Below, piece by piece: positions 1 through 8,635 of a DNA stretch of 64,000 nucleotides (positions are counted from its first letter, which is position 1; each line of letters opens with the position of its first letter). Under the pieces are notes generated by a model, which did no database searches, had not been told where the DNA came from, and saw nothing but the letters and a program-made list of their open reading frames with translations. Position numbers and translations under genes: made by a program. Origin of the DNA: Deltaproteobacteria bacterium (GTDB lineage: Bacteria; Desulfobacterota; Syntrophia; Syntrophales; Smithellaceae); the NCBI GenBank assembly GCA_012729055.1, contig JAAYDW010000037.1:151604-215603 (forward strand), read 5' to 3'.

Positions 1-1
1 G

Positions 2-349
2 GCCACGGCCATCCGGATTCACATGTACAAGGTGAAGAAACCGGATGATGAAATCATCAAGCAGGCGGAAATCCTTTTCCAGGCCATTAAAAAGATCAAA
101 GAAATTGTCCACGGTCTGCGCGACATGAAGAATTCCAAAATGATTCTCGACGGCTGCGTGGAAATCAATACCCTCGAAAACGCCGGCGACGTCACGCTGC
201 GAACCATCATCACCAATCTCTTTGTAAAAGAGCAGGACGCGATTGAGCTGATCAAGTGGAAAGAAATATTTGAGAGAATTGAAGAAGCAATTGATGTTTG
301 CGAAGACGTCTCCAACATCGTCGAAGGGATCGTCCTGAAACATGCTTGA
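2..349 (+). CDS. PIT-accessory protein, DUF47/PhoU-like (5' truncated)
   Basis: This is the C-terminal 115 codons of a DUF47 (PhoU-like) protein; the frame is open to the first base of the window, so the start lies upstream. Family members are about 200 residues, helical, cytoplasmic, and usually encoded next to a Pit phosphate permease, which they are thought to modulate. The visible part is all-helical with charged heptads and ends with the family-typical stretch around WKEIFERIEEAIDVCEDV. The stop codon overlaps the start of the downstream Pit permease by 8 nt, so the two are translationally coupled. Assignment rests on the C-terminal pattern and context; the N-terminal half is not visible. 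Confidence 0.8.
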   Translation, partial: ATAIRIHMYKVKKPDDEIIKQAEILFQAIKKIKEIVHGLRDMKNSKMILDGCVEINTLENAGDVTLRTIITNLFVKEQDAIELIKWKEIFERIEEAIDVCEDVSNIVEGIVLKHA

Positions 350-1340
350 TTCAATGGCATTTGTCATTTTTCTGGTCGTCATCGCCCTGGTGTTCGACTT
401 TTTGAATGGCTTTCACGATTCGTCCAACTCGATCTCTACCATTGTTTCCACCCGCGTCCTTTCGCCCAAGCAGGCGGTCATCTGGGCGGCGTTTTTTAAT
501 TTTGTCGCCGCTTTTTTTATTGGAACGGAAGTGGCGCACACCGTCGGCAAAGGCATTGTACAGCTCAATGTTATCGACAACCTGGTGATACTTTCCGCGC
601 TGGGCGGCGCTATCATCTGGAACATCACGACCTGGTATTTCGGCTTGCCGAGCAGCTCCTCCCACGCGCTGATCGGCGGACTCATCGGCGCGGGCATCGC
701 CAAGGGCGGCGTCGGCACACTGGTGTGGTCCGGCATCATCAAAACCACCGCTTTTATCTTTCTGTCGCCGACCATCGGGCTGATCCTCGGATTTATCTTC
801 ATGGTGATCTCCATGAATCTCAACCGCAACTCAAATATTGCCCGGACCGATAAACTCTACCGGAAGCTGCAGCTGGTGTCGTCGGCCGTTTACTCCACGG
901 GACACGGCATGAACGACGCGCAAAAAACGATCGGCATCATCGCCGTCGTTTTGTACAGCAAGGGCCTCATCGGCTCCAGTTTCAACATTCCCTGGTGGAT
1001 CATCATCATGTGCTATTCGGTCATTGCCCTGGGCACCATGTTCGGCGGCTGGCGCATCGTGAAAACCATGGGCACCAAGATTACCAAACTTCAGCCGATC
1101 GGCGGATTCAGCGCCGAGGCCGGCGCCGCCTGCGCAATCATCGGGTCTTCCATAGCCGGCATTCCCGTCAGCACGACCCACACCATCGCGGGCGCCATTG
1201 TCGGCGTCGGCTCCACCAAGAGATTGTCTGCCGTGCGCTGGGGCGTGGCCGGCAACATTGTCTGGGCGTGGATTCTGACCATCCCCATTTCGGCTACCAT
1301 CTCCTCCGCCTTCTATCTGGCCGTTCATTTTTTTCTCTGA
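342..1340 (+). CDS. Pit-family inorganic phosphate transporter
   Basis: Integral membrane symporter of the PiT family (332 aa, the compact length common in bacteria and archaea) that imports inorganic phosphate or metal-phosphate. The duplicated family signature is visible: an N-terminal NGFHDSSNSISTIV segment near residues 22-35 and a C-terminal repeat around residues 255-290 containing PVSTTHTIAGAIVGVG. About nine to ten hydrophobic segments alternate with short loops. The start ATG lies inside the end of the DUF47 gene (8-nt overlap), the classical pit-accessory arrangement. Substrate specificity (phosphate versus sulfate) cannot be read from sequence alone, but the DUF47 partner favours phosphate. 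Confidence 0.9.
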   Translation: MLDSMAFVIFLVVIALVFDFLNGFHDSSNSISTIVSTRVLSPKQAVIWAAFFNFVAAFFIGTEVAHTVGKGIVQLNVIDNLVILSALGGAIIWNITTWYFGLPSSSSHALIGGLIGAGIAKGGVGTLVWSGIIKTTAFIFLSPTIGLILGFIFMVISMNLNRNSNIARTDKLYRKLQLVSSAVYSTGHGMNDAQKTIGIIAVVLYSKGLIGSSFNIPWWIIIMCYSVIALGTMFGGWRIVKTMGTKITKLQPIGGFSAEAGAACAIIGSSIAGIPVSTTHTIAGAIVGVGSTKRLSAVRWGVAGNIVWAWILTIPISATISSAFYLAVHFFL

Positions 1341-1436
1341 ACACCGCCCTCCTGCTGCAAAAGTTAAAATGCCATTGCCAATTTAGCCGTTTTGCCGTAA
1401 ATGATAATTTCCGAATGACAGACGGGAGAGGTTTGA

Positions 1437-2708
1437 ATGCCGGAAAAAAAACTGCCCTTTACGAAGAAAAAGCTCGACGCCATCCTGGCCGAGTTTCCAA
1501 CGCCTTTTCATCTTTATGATGAAAAGGCCATCCGCGAAAATGCCCGCGCGTTTAAAAAGGCCTTTTCCTGGAATCAGGGCTTCAAGGAATTTTTCGCAGT
1601 CAAAGCCGCTCCCAATCCCTATCTGATGAAAATTCTGCGCGCCGAGGGCTTCGGCGCTGATTGCAGTTCGCTCGCGGAATTGCTGCTGGCCCGGGAAACC
1701 GGCATTACCGGCGAAGACATCATGTTTTCCTCAAACGACACCCCCGCCGAGGATTTTCTGCTGGCGAAAAAACTCGGGGCAATCATCAACCTGGATGACA
1801 TCAACCACATCGACTATCTGGAAAAAACTGCCGGCCTGCCCGAACTTATCTGTTTCCGCTACAATCCCGGCCCCCTCAAAAAGGGGAACGTGATCATCGG
1901 CCATCCCGAAGAAGCCAAATACGGCTTCACCCGGGAGCAGCTGTTTGAAGGCTACCGGATCTGCCGCGATAAAGGCGTCCGGCGCTTCGGCATTCATACC
2001 ATGGTCGCGTCCAACGAGCTCGACGCGCAGTACTTTGTTGAAACGGCCGAGATCCTCTTCGAACTGGTTGTTCAGATTTCCCACGCTCTCAACATCCGTT
2101 TCGAGTTCATCAATATCGGCGGCGGCATCGGCATCCCCTACCGTCCGGAACAGGAACGGATCGATCTGGCGGCGATGAGCCGGGGCATTCGGGAGCAATA
2201 CGATAAAATCATCGTCGACAAGGGTATGGCCCCGATCAAACTCTTTGCCGAATGCGGACGCTACATCACCGGTCCCTACGGCTATCTCGTCGCCCGGGTG
2301 CTGCACATCAAGGATACCTACAAAAAGTTTGCCGGCCTCGACGCCTGCATGGCCAACCTGATGCGGCCGGCCCTTTACGGCGCCTACCATCACATCACGA
2401 TTCCCGGCAAGGAAAAGGCGCCCCATGACGTTATGTACGACGTTACCGGTTCTCTGTGTGAAAACAACGACAAATTCGCCGTGGACCGGACGCTGCCTGC
2501 GCTTGCGCCAGGCGATCCGGTAGTGATCCACGACGCAGGCGCCCACGGTTTTTCAATGGGCTTCAATTACAACGGAAAGCTCCGCTCCGCCGAACTGCTC
2601 CTGCGCAAAGACGGGTCCGTCGTCCAGATCCGCCGCGCGGAAACCGTCGACGACTACTTTGCCACGCTGGATTTTAAGGGACTGAAAAAATTTGAGGTTC
2701 AAGGATAA
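1437..2708 (+). CDS. lysA: Diaminopimelate decarboxylase
   Basis: PLP-dependent fold-III decarboxylase (423 aa) that converts meso-diaminopimelate to L-lysine. Visible motifs: the PLP lysine K56 in FFAVKAAPNP, the glycine-rich phosphate loop INIGGGIG around 226-232, an ECGR variant (about 272-275) of the usual EPGR, and the dimer-interface catalytic cysteine C341 in GSLCENNDKF. The start ATG is preceded by a GGGAGAGG ribosome-binding site. Upstream is a 96-nt gap from pit; downstream a hairpin overlaps the stop. The ECGR substitution and length put it in a divergent LysA subgroup; an ornithine/arginine decarboxylase-like specificity is less likely given the CENND motif but not excluded. Confidence 0.82.
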   Translation: MPEKKLPFTKKKLDAILAEFPTPFHLYDEKAIRENARAFKKAFSWNQGFKEFFAVKAAPNPYLMKILRAEGFGADCSSLAELLLARETGITGEDIMFSSNDTPAEDFLLAKKLGAIINLDDINHIDYLEKTAGLPELICFRYNPGPLKKGNVIIGHPEEAKYGFTREQLFEGYRICRDKGVRRFGIHTMVASNELDAQYFVETAEILFELVVQISHALNIRFEFINIGGGIGIPYRPEQERIDLAAMSRGIREQYDKIIVDKGMAPIKLFAECGRYITGPYGYLVARVLHIKDTYKKFAGLDACMANLMRPALYGAYHHITIPGKEKAPHDVMYDVTGSLCENNDKFAVDRTLPALAPGDPVVIHDAGAHGFSMGFNYNGKLRSAELLLRKDGSVVQIRRAETVDDYFATLDFKGLKKFEVQG

Positions 2709-2722
2709 AGGTCTTTGAACCT
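2695..2722 (+). terminator. Hairpin terminator candidate after lysA
   Basis: An 8-bp inverted repeat (AGGTTCAA with TTGAACCT) straddles the lysA stop codon and is followed by a pyrimidine-rich stretch with several T runs. It fits a weak intrinsic terminator separating lysA from the ybaK-like gene. Confidence 0.4.
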
Positions 2723-2778
2723 TTCTCCTCCTTGTTCTTCCCCTTGCCTTTTGGCCATTCCACCATTATATTTGCTTC

Positions 2779-3261
2779 ATGTCGAAGGAAAAATTTCCAT
2801 CCACGCCGGCGGTTCTGGCGCTGAAAAAAGGAAATGCAGCCTTTACGCTGCATACCTACGCCTACGAGGAAAAAGGCGGAACGAGGATTTCTTCTCAGAA
2901 GCTCGGCGTGGACGAACACTGCGTGATCAAAACCCTGGTCATGGAAGACGAAACGGCCAGGCCTTTTATCATACTGATGCACGGCGACCGTGAGGTTTCC
3001 ACAAAAAATCTGGCGCGGATCATGGGAGTCAAATCCGTTTCCCCCTGCCGGCCGGACGTGGCCCACCGGCATACGGGGTACGTGGTCGGCGGCACATCCC
3101 CCTTCGGCACGAGGAAGCGCCTGGACGTTTACATAGAAAAGACCATCGCGGATCTTCCGGAAATTCTCATCAACGCGGGCGCCCGGGGTCTGCTGGCCGC
3201 GATGCCGCCTGCGGAACTGATCCGCCTTTTGTCCCCCCGCGAAGTTCGCGTCGGGATATAA
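2779..3261 (+). CDS. ybaK: YbaK/EbsC-type aminoacyl-tRNA deacylase
   Basis: A 160-residue single-domain YbaK/ProX protein, the full usual length. Such proteins hydrolyse mischarged Cys-tRNA(Pro) in trans. Family landmarks are visible: the N-terminal STPAVLALKK start, the conserved lysine in the VIKTLV strand (about residue 51), the glycine loop VVGGTSPFG around 103-111, and the ending LLSPREVRVGI. Its neighbours (lysA, thioredoxin, Nudix) look like unrelated housekeeping genes on the same strand. Symbol is given by family; exact tRNA specificity is inferred. Confidence 0.85.
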   Translation: MSKEKFPSTPAVLALKKGNAAFTLHTYAYEEKGGTRISSQKLGVDEHCVIKTLVMEDETARPFIILMHGDREVSTKNLARIMGVKSVSPCRPDVAHRHTGYVVGGTSPFGTRKRLDVYIEKTIADLPEILINAGARGLLAAMPPAELIRLLSPREVRVGI

Positions 3262-3318
3262 TTTGCCTTTTGAGTGCGAAAAAGAGATAATGCCCGCAAG
3301 ATTTTGAAGGAACGTCTT

Positions 3319-3876
3319 ATGCCGGACAACGTGATCATCCGCTGTCTGAACTGCGGAACCAAAAATCGCATCCCGAAACAAAAATTTCAGGGCCGGCCGA
3401 CCTGCGGCCAATGTCATGCCCCGCTAGACGAGCTGATCATCCGCTGCCTGAAATGCGGGACCAAAAACCGCATTCCGGAGGAACGCCTCAACGCCAAACC
3501 CCTGTGCGGCAAGTGCGGCGAGCCGCTTATCATCGCCAAACAGGACATCAAGCCGATCGACGTCACGGACGATTCCTTCGACCGCGAAGTGCTCTCCATG
3601 GATACCTCCGTCATGGTGGACTGCTGGGCCCCGTGGTGCGGTCCCTGCAGAAGCCTGACGCCGATCATCGACGAACTGGCTTCGGATTACGTAAACGGCG
3701 TCAAGGTCGTCAAACTGAACGTGGACGAAAATCCGGCGACTGCTTCCCAGTACGGCATTCGCAGTATCCCAACGCTGCTTTTTTTCCGGGAAGGCCGACT
3801 GGTTGAACGTCTCGTAGGCGCCCTGCCGAAACAGGAAATCGAAAAACACCTTCTCGCGATCATTAAAACAAACTGA
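3319..3876 (+). CDS. Thioredoxin with two N-terminal zinc ribbons (TrxC-like)
   Basis: Cytoplasmic thiol-disulfide oxidoreductase of 185 aa. The C-terminal thioredoxin fold carries the active site WCGPC at residues 106-110 and the cis-proline region SIPTLLFF. The N-terminus has two consecutive ribbon modules of about 34 residues, with CxxC pairs at C9/C12 and C29/C32 and again at C43/C46 and C63/C66; both share the pattern [11 protein letters not shown]. TrxC (thioredoxin 2) normally has one such ribbon, so this is a tandem duplication. I use the ATG at 3319 (GAAGG upstream; protein begins MPDN) rather than an in-frame codon at 3274 that would add an unlikely basic leader. The Nudix gene follows after 17 nt. 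Confidence 0.88.
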   Translation: MPDNVIIRCLNCGTKNRIPKQKFQGRPTCGQCHAPLDELIIRCLKCGTKNRIPEERLNAKPLCGKCGEPLIIAKQDIKPIDVTDDSFDREVLSMDTSVMVDCWAPWCGPCRSLTPIIDELASDYVNGVKVVKLNVDENPATASQYGIRSIPTLLFFREGRLVERLVGALPKQEIEKHLLAIIKTN

Positions 3877-3893
3877 AAGAGAAAAAATACTTC

Positions 3894-4433
3894 ATGAAGT
3901 TCCCCCGGAAGCAAACTTACGCATGTAAAATCTTTACGGTCTGGGAAGAAGATGTCCCGCTGCAAAACGGCAAGACCACACGGCAAAGCTGGGTAGAGCA
4001 TAAACCCACCGTGGCCGTTGTGGCCGTGAACGATCAAAAAGAGGTGCTGCTGATCCGGCAGTACCGGGTTCCCGCCGGACGGGACCTGCTCGAAATTCCC
4101 GCCGGAACGATGGATCACGGCGAAGAATCTCCCGCCGTTTGCGCGGGTCGGGAACTGGCGGAAGAAACGGGCTTTCGCGCCGGCAAGCTGACCGAGCTTT
4201 TCGCCGGCTATCTCCTGCCTGGGTACTGCAACGAGTTCATGTATTTTTTTCTGGCCGAGGATCTGGTGTACGATCCGCTGACGCCGGACGAAGACGAATT
4301 TATCGCTGTGCTGCCGACGAGCTTCGCCCGGGCCTGCGAACTCCTGAAGGACGGTTCGATTGTCGACGCCAAGACAGCCCTCGGGCTCCTCCTGGCCGGC
4401 CGCCATTGCAAGCAAGACGTCTGCAAAGCGTAA
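3894..4433 (+). CDS. Nudix hydrolase, ADP-ribose pyrophosphatase type
   Basis: A 179-aa Nudix protein. The Nudix box runs from about residue 71 to 93 (G-x5-E-x7-RELAEETGF), with the metal-binding glutamates present. The preceding beta-strand VLLIRQYRVPAGRDLLEIPAG is typical of the ADP-ribose/NDP-sugar diphosphatase branch. It probably cleaves ADP-ribose or a related nucleoside diphosphate as a housekeeping function. It is the last gene of the rightward run; the next gene converges on it, 45 nt away. Confidence 0.85.
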   Translation: MKFPRKQTYACKIFTVWEEDVPLQNGKTTRQSWVEHKPTVAVVAVNDQKEVLLIRQYRVPAGRDLLEIPAGTMDHGEESPAVCAGRELAEETGFRAGKLTELFAGYLLPGYCNEFMYFFLAEDLVYDPLTPDEDEFIAVLPTSFARACELLKDGSIVDAKTALGLLLAGRHCKQDVCKA

Positions 4434-4478
4434 AAAGGGCTGATGTGACAATTCTTAAAAAACGCCGAGATGCTCGAA

Positions 4479-5066
4479 TCAGCGCAGCATTTTTTCCCTT
4501 TTCTCCAGCTGAATTTCCAGATTCTTCAGCTGTTGGATATCTTTTTTCAGTTGTTCATTTTCCTGCTGCAATCTAATCAATTCCGCCGAATATTTTTCTT
4601 CCGTCTGCCGAATGCCGTCTCTCAGCCCTTCCATTTCCCTCGCGAGTTTTCCGTGGTCGTTCTGCGCCCTTTGCTTATCCAGCCGAAGCTGGTTTTGCAG
4701 CTCGGCCATTTTTTGAATACAGGCGATTACCGCTCCGGCGGCGGGTGTCCACTTGCCGTCCGGGTGTTCCCGGACAAGCTTTTCCAGTCTGAGTCTGGCT
4801 TCCTTGTAATTCGGCTCTTTTTGCTGATTACTTAAATATGAAAGGGCTTCTTCAAACAGGTCCCTGTCCGAAGGCTCTGTTTTGAAAAGATTCCCAACGG
4901 TTTCAGGCGCCCTGGCGGACGTCTCCGCAGGAGGGATAACCGATTTCGTCGCACAGCCGCCCAAAAGAGCGGCAATCATGAAAACAGCGGCCAGACGCCG
5001 GATGCCGGCTAACGCTCGACCGGTTCCGGCTGGTTTTGTCCATTTTGCTCTTGCACTTTTTTCCAT
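4479..5066 (-). CDS. Lipoprotein with C-terminal coiled coil (QseG-like pattern)
   Basis: A 195-aa predicted lipoprotein of unknown function. Residues 1-37 form a basic then hydrophobic signal ending in the lipobox LLGGC (C38). Residues about 65-115 look like one or two TPR-type helices (EALSYL...YKEARLRLEKLV), and residues about 115-195 form a long charged coiled coil ending in EIQLEKREKMLR. The layout recalls QseG/YfhG, the lipoprotein partner of sensor systems, but similarity is by pattern only. The reading frame overlaps the end of the upstream HAMP-GGDEF gene by 58 nt. A shorter start at codon 30 would leave an inadequate signal peptide, so the long start is preferred. The two genes probably form one signalling unit. 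Confidence 0.6.
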   Translation of the reverse strand: MEKSARAKWTKPAGTGRALAGIRRLAAVFMIAALLGGCATKSVIPPAETSARAPETVGNLFKTEPSDRDLFEEALSYLSNQQKEPNYKEARLRLEKLVREHPDGKWTPAAGAVIACIQKMAELQNQLRLDKQRAQNDHGKLAREMEGLRDGIRQTEEKYSAELIRLQQENEQLKKDIQQLKNLEIQLEKREKMLR

Positions 5067-6394
5067 TTTTCAATGTCTTCTTCTGTCACGTAGTTGCTGC
5101 CGGTCATCCTTTTGGCTTCTTCCTTTAATTCCGCCACCAGCCTAGCCATCTCCAGCGGATTCTTAAACCGCGATCCGTCATCGGTCACAATGGCCGCTGT
5201 AACGGTAATCAGTGGAAATTTTTGTATGGTCCCCTGACGATTCCGTCCGATAAAGTATCCGTTCTGAGCGTCTTGTGGTTCATAGAATCCAAGGATGCGG
5301 TCCGAAAAATCCGCTACCAGTCGTTTACAGACGTCCGCGACCTGGCCGGGCTTGCCGATCAGCACGTAATCGTCTCCGCCGATGTGCCCGAGGAAGAGGT
5401 CTCTCAACTGCGCGTCTTTGATATACCCCTGCAGGATCTGGGCGACTTCCTTGATGACCTCGCTGCCCCACGCATATCCGTATTTATCGGCAAACGGTTT
5501 GAAATTGTCCAGATCCACCTGGCACAGGGAGAAGGTCTCACCCTTTGCCAGAAGCTGCTCGATTTTGAATTCAATCGCCAGATTTCCCGGCAAACCGGTA
5601 AGCGGACTGGCATCCAGATTCAGCGCCTCAAGCATCTTGAGCCTGTTGGTCATGTACGCAAACGATTTGGCCAGCGCGCCGATTTCATCATCGCGCCGGG
5701 CCTCGATTTTGTGATCCAGGTTGCCTTCCGCAATCAGGCGGGTGGCCCGCTGCAGCTGCTGCAGCGGTTTGGAGATGTTGCGGGTGATGATCAGCGCGAG
5801 CGCAATTCCCAAAACCAGGCTGAAGATTCCCAGAGTCAGCGTCATATGGACCGCAGCCCGGCTCTGTCTTGCAAACTGTTTCATTTCATCGTTGATCGCC
5901 CGGTCCATCGTCTTTTGCATGCCCCGGAGTTTTACCGCCAGGTCATCGATGGCGGTTCTTCCCATCGTATCGGAAAGGGACTGCGCTTCTTCGTTCTGGC
6001 CGTTTTGCACTTTGAAGACTTCTTCTGCAAACAATTCCCGGAGGTGTTTTTGCAGGGCGTCCATTTCGTCAACGGCCGTTTTCGTTTTCCGGTCCAGCCT
6101 TAGCTCACGGACCCGCGTCAGTTCCTCCTGGAATTCCCGGCTGCGCTGCCAGAATATCTGCTCCAGCGCCGGATCTTTTAAAATCAGGTATTTTTTTTCT
6201 GCGCTTTCCTGCGCCAGGAGAATATCCATCAGCTTTTTGGAACTCTCCAGCAAAACAAAGTGATGCTGCGTGATCGTGTAAGCGGAACCGCTGAGCGTCT
6301 GCAGACTGTTGACGGCGTAAGCGCTTGCCAAAACGGTCAGAAGCGCCATGAACAAATACCCCAACAACAATTTGCGGCTGATTGTGAGCTTCAT
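5009..6394 (-). CDS. Membrane HAMP-GGDEF-like signalling protein
   Basis: A 461-aa inner-membrane protein: an N-terminal transmembrane helix (about 8-30), a periplasmic four-helix sensor of about 160 residues, a second membrane helix, a HAMP linker (IISKP-type start, ending near DDEIGALAKSF), then a GGDEF-fold domain. The output domain belongs to the TGLPGN...DLDNFK subgroup, and its signature is GGDDY rather than GGDEF, so diguanylate cyclase activity is uncertain; it may be a weak enzyme or a receptor. I prefer the ATG at 6394 (protein MKLTISRKLLLGY), because an in-frame start at 6475 would place a long polar leader before the first membrane helix. The downstream lipoprotein overlaps it. 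Confidence 0.75.
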   Translation of the reverse strand: MKLTISRKLLLGYLFMALLTVLASAYAVNSLQTLSGSAYTITQHHFVLLESSKKLMDILLAQESAEKKYLILKDPALEQIFWQRSREFQEELTRVRELRLDRKTKTAVDEMDALQKHLRELFAEEVFKVQNGQNEEAQSLSDTMGRTAIDDLAVKLRGMQKTMDRAINDEMKQFARQSRAAVHMTLTLGIFSLVLGIALALIITRNISKPLQQLQRATRLIAEGNLDHKIEARRDDEIGALAKSFAYMTNRLKMLEALNLDASPLTGLPGNLAIEFKIEQLLAKGETFSLCQVDLDNFKPFADKYGYAWGSEVIKEVAQILQGYIKDAQLRDLFLGHIGGDDYVLIGKPGQVADVCKRLVADFSDRILGFYEPQDAQNGYFIGRNRQGTIQKFPLITVTAAIVTDDGSRFKNPLEMARLVAELKEEAKRMTGSNYVTEEDIEKWKKVQEQNGQNQPEPVER

Positions 6395-6556
6395 CTTTGA
6401 GTTACAAAACCTGAGAAGATTTTCCTGTTTTCTGAAAGCGACTTCCGACAAAAGCCTCTTTTTATGAATTATCACAACCCAGCGGTCGGCGTAAAGAACA
6501 ATTTGTTTTTTGTCTCACGCGGCCGGTCTCCGGCCGTCAAAAGCGCAGAAAGCTTC

Positions 6557-6585
6557 TTGCCACGGGCCCAAAGTTTTGTTAAACT
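6557..6585 (+). promoter_or_regulatory. Sigma-70-like promoter upstream of paaK
   Basis: A TTGCCA box, a 17-nt spacer and TAAACT lie about 110 nt upstream of the acyl-CoA ligase start, in the divergent gap with the GGDEF gene. A short GGCCGG/CCGGCC hairpin sits just before it at 6521-6535. Each box departs from consensus, so this is a candidate only. Confidence 0.4.
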
Positions 6586-6693
6586 TCAATTCGGAAAGCA
6601 GGCAGCGCTTTTACACTCTTGAGCCATCCGTTAAAAACAGGCGTCTTTGCTCCTGCCCAAAACGTATGTTTCGGGAAGAAAGGGAAACCCCTC

Positions 6694-7992
6694 ATGATTT
6701 ACAACGAAGAGTTTGAAACCCTGCCGCGCGAAGCCCTGAAGGCCCTGCAAAGCAAGCGGCTCGGACAGGTTCTGCAGCGCGTCTACCACACGGTCGGGTA
6801 CTACAAAAAGGCCCTCGACGCCGCTGGTGTTACACCGGACGCGGTTTCGGCGCCGGACGACTTGAAAAAACTGCCGTTCATGACCCGCCAGGATCTGCAA
6901 AACAACTACCCTTTTGGCCTGTTTGCCGTCCCGATGAGCAACATCGTTCGTCTGCACGCCGCATCCGGCACCCCGGGACGTTCGCTGGTTTTCAGCTATA
7001 CGCGGCGCGACCTGGACACCTGGACGGAACTGGCCGCGCGATCGCTGGTCGCGGCCGGCCTGACGAAAAATGATATCGTCCACAACGCCTTCAGTTACGG
7101 ACTGCTGCCCGGCGGTCTGGGCCTGCACTACGGCATCGAAAAAATCGGCGCGAGCGTCATTCCCATGTCCGACGGCAATACCAAACGGCAGATTCTTCTG
7201 CTGCAGGATTTCGGTCCGACGGTGCTGTGCGCCACACCGTCCTACGCGCTGCATCTGGCCCAGGAAGGCAAGGCGCTCGGCGTGGACATGAGATCCCTGC
7301 AGTTGCGCGTGGGAATTTTCGGGGGAGAGCTCTGGAGCGACGCAACCCGGGATGCTCTCGAAGACGCCTTCGGCATCAAGGCGCTCAATATCTTCGGCCT
7401 CTCGGAAATGATGGGACCCGGCATGGCCACAGAATGCCTGGACGGCCGCCGCGGCATGCACGTTTTTGAAGACCATTTCATCGTTGAAACCATCGATCCG
7501 GCGACAGGCTTGGTTCTGCCCGAAGGCGAGGAAGGGGAACTGGTTTTCACCAGCCTATCCAAGGAAGCCTTCCCGCTGGTCCGCTACCGCTCCGGCAACA
7601 TCTCGCGTCTGATTCCCGAACCCTGCCGCTGCGGCCGCACCCACATCCGGATGGAGCGCGTCTTGAAGCGCAGCGACGACATGCTGACCGTCCGGGGCAT
7701 CAACATCTTCCCGGCGCAGGTGGAAGCCATTTTGCGGGACATCGAAGGCGTCGAACCGGACTTTCAGCTGATCATCGACAAGGTTGGGGCGCTGGACGCG
7801 GTCGAGCTGCTCGTGGAAGTCGGCGAGAATTTTTTCGGCGAAGCGGGGGGTGTCAAGGAACTGCAGACGATCGAAAAAAGGATCGTCAAGGATATGAAAG
7901 ATTATTTAAGCATCTCGCCCCGCGTCAAGCTGGTCGCTCCGCAGACACTGAAGAGCAAAGGCCGGAAGGTCATCGACAAACGAATTGTTTAA
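6694..7992 (+). CDS. paaK: Phenylacetate-CoA ligase-like (PaaK family) adenylating enzyme
   Basis: A 432-aa ANL-superfamily ligase of normal PaaK length that activates an aryl or short acyl carboxylate to its CoA thioester with ATP. Seen: the P-loop-like stretch [13 protein letters not shown] (about 99-111), [11 protein letters not shown] as the adenylate-binding core, a C-terminal [15 protein letters not shown] hinge, and the terminal catalytic lysine region [10 protein letters not shown]. The ATG at 6694 follows an AGGG site; an in-frame codon at 6619 lacks a good site and adds a non-family leader. A tandem-ACT gene follows after 49 nt, a pairing known from anaerobic aromatic and aryl-acid metabolism. 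The substrate (phenylacetate, indoleacetate, benzoate-like) cannot be decided here. Confidence 0.82.
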   Translation: MIYNEEFETLPREALKALQSKRLGQVLQRVYHTVGYYKKALDAAGVTPDAVSAPDDLKKLPFMTRQDLQNNYPFGLFAVPMSNIVRLHAASGTPGRSLVFSYTRRDLDTWTELAARSLVAAGLTKNDIVHNAFSYGLLPGGLGLHYGIEKIGASVIPMSDGNTKRQILLLQDFGPTVLCATPSYALHLAQEGKALGVDMRSLQLRVGIFGGELWSDATRDALEDAFGIKALNIFGLSEMMGPGMATECLDGRRGMHVFEDHFIVETIDPATGLVLPEGEEGELVFTSLSKEAFPLVRYRSGNISRLIPEPCRCGRTHIRMERVLKRSDDMLTVRGINIFPAQVEAILRDIEGVEPDFQLIIDKVGALDAVELLVEVGENFFGEAGGVKELQTIEKRIVKDMKDYLSISPRVKLVAPQTLKSKGRKVIDKRIV

Positions 7993-8041
7993 TCCCCGTA
8001 CCCGCCGGCGGCGGCAGGGAACGAACTTATGTGGAGGAATT

Positions 8042-8473
8042 ATGAAAGTCGAACAAATCTCTGTCTTTCTTGAGAACAAACCGGGCACTCTTGAGCATGC
8101 CACTCGCGTACTGAAGGAAAACAACATCAACATCCGTACCCTATCGCTGGCGGAAACGGCGGACTTCGGCATCCTGCGCCTGATCGTCAACGATGTGGAA
8201 AAAACGAACACCGTGCTCAAGGAGGCGGGCTTCCGGGTCAGTAAAACCATCGTTGTGGCAGTGGAGGTTCCCGATCAGCCGGGCGGTCTGCACGGCATCA
8301 TGGACGTTTTAAACACAGAAGCCATCAATGTAGAGTACTTGTATGCCTTCGTGGAAAAAAGCGGACAGAATGCCGTAATTATTTTCCGCTTTGACGATCC
8401 CGAAAAAGCCATCGCGGTGCTCTTGAAACACAAATTTACGGTAGTGCCGGGGGCTAAACTTTACGAATTTTGA
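8042..8473 (+). CDS. Tandem ACT-domain protein
   Basis: A 143-aa protein made of two ACT domains (about 1-68 and 69-143), each starting with the ligand-binding strand-turn pattern ([12 protein letters not shown] and [12 protein letters not shown]). ACT pairs bind amino acids or aryl acids and allosterically regulate partner enzymes. The gene has a strong GGAGG site just before the ATG and follows the PaaK-like ligase closely, so it probably senses an amino acid or aryl acid for that pathway. No catalytic domain is attached. A perfect 14-bp hairpin terminator lies downstream. Confidence 0.85.
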   Translation: MKVEQISVFLENKPGTLEHATRVLKENNINIRTLSLAETADFGILRLIVNDVEKTNTVLKEAGFRVSKTIVVAVEVPDQPGGLHGIMDVLNTEAINVEYLYAFVEKSGQNAVIIFRFDDPEKAIAVLLKHKFTVVPGAKLYEF

Positions 8474-8580
8474 CGGCCCATCCGTTGCTTTCGGGTCCGG
8501 TCGTCGTCTGATGCCGGCCCGCTGCAATCATTTCCGCCTTTCCCGCCGGCGGATATCCCTCTGTCCGGTTTCATGGATAG

Positions 8581-8616
8581 AAAAAGGCAGAGGCTCTGCG
8601 CCGCCTCTGCCTTTTT
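8581..8616. terminator. Bidirectional intrinsic terminator
   Basis: A perfect 14-bp inverted repeat (8581-8594 with 8603-8616) and 8-nt loop, flanked by A5 on the left and T5 on the right, lies between the convergent ACT and Cys-repeat genes. It can terminate transcription from both strands. Confidence 0.9.
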
Positions 8617-8635
8617 CCTTTGCCTTTGCTCCGTC

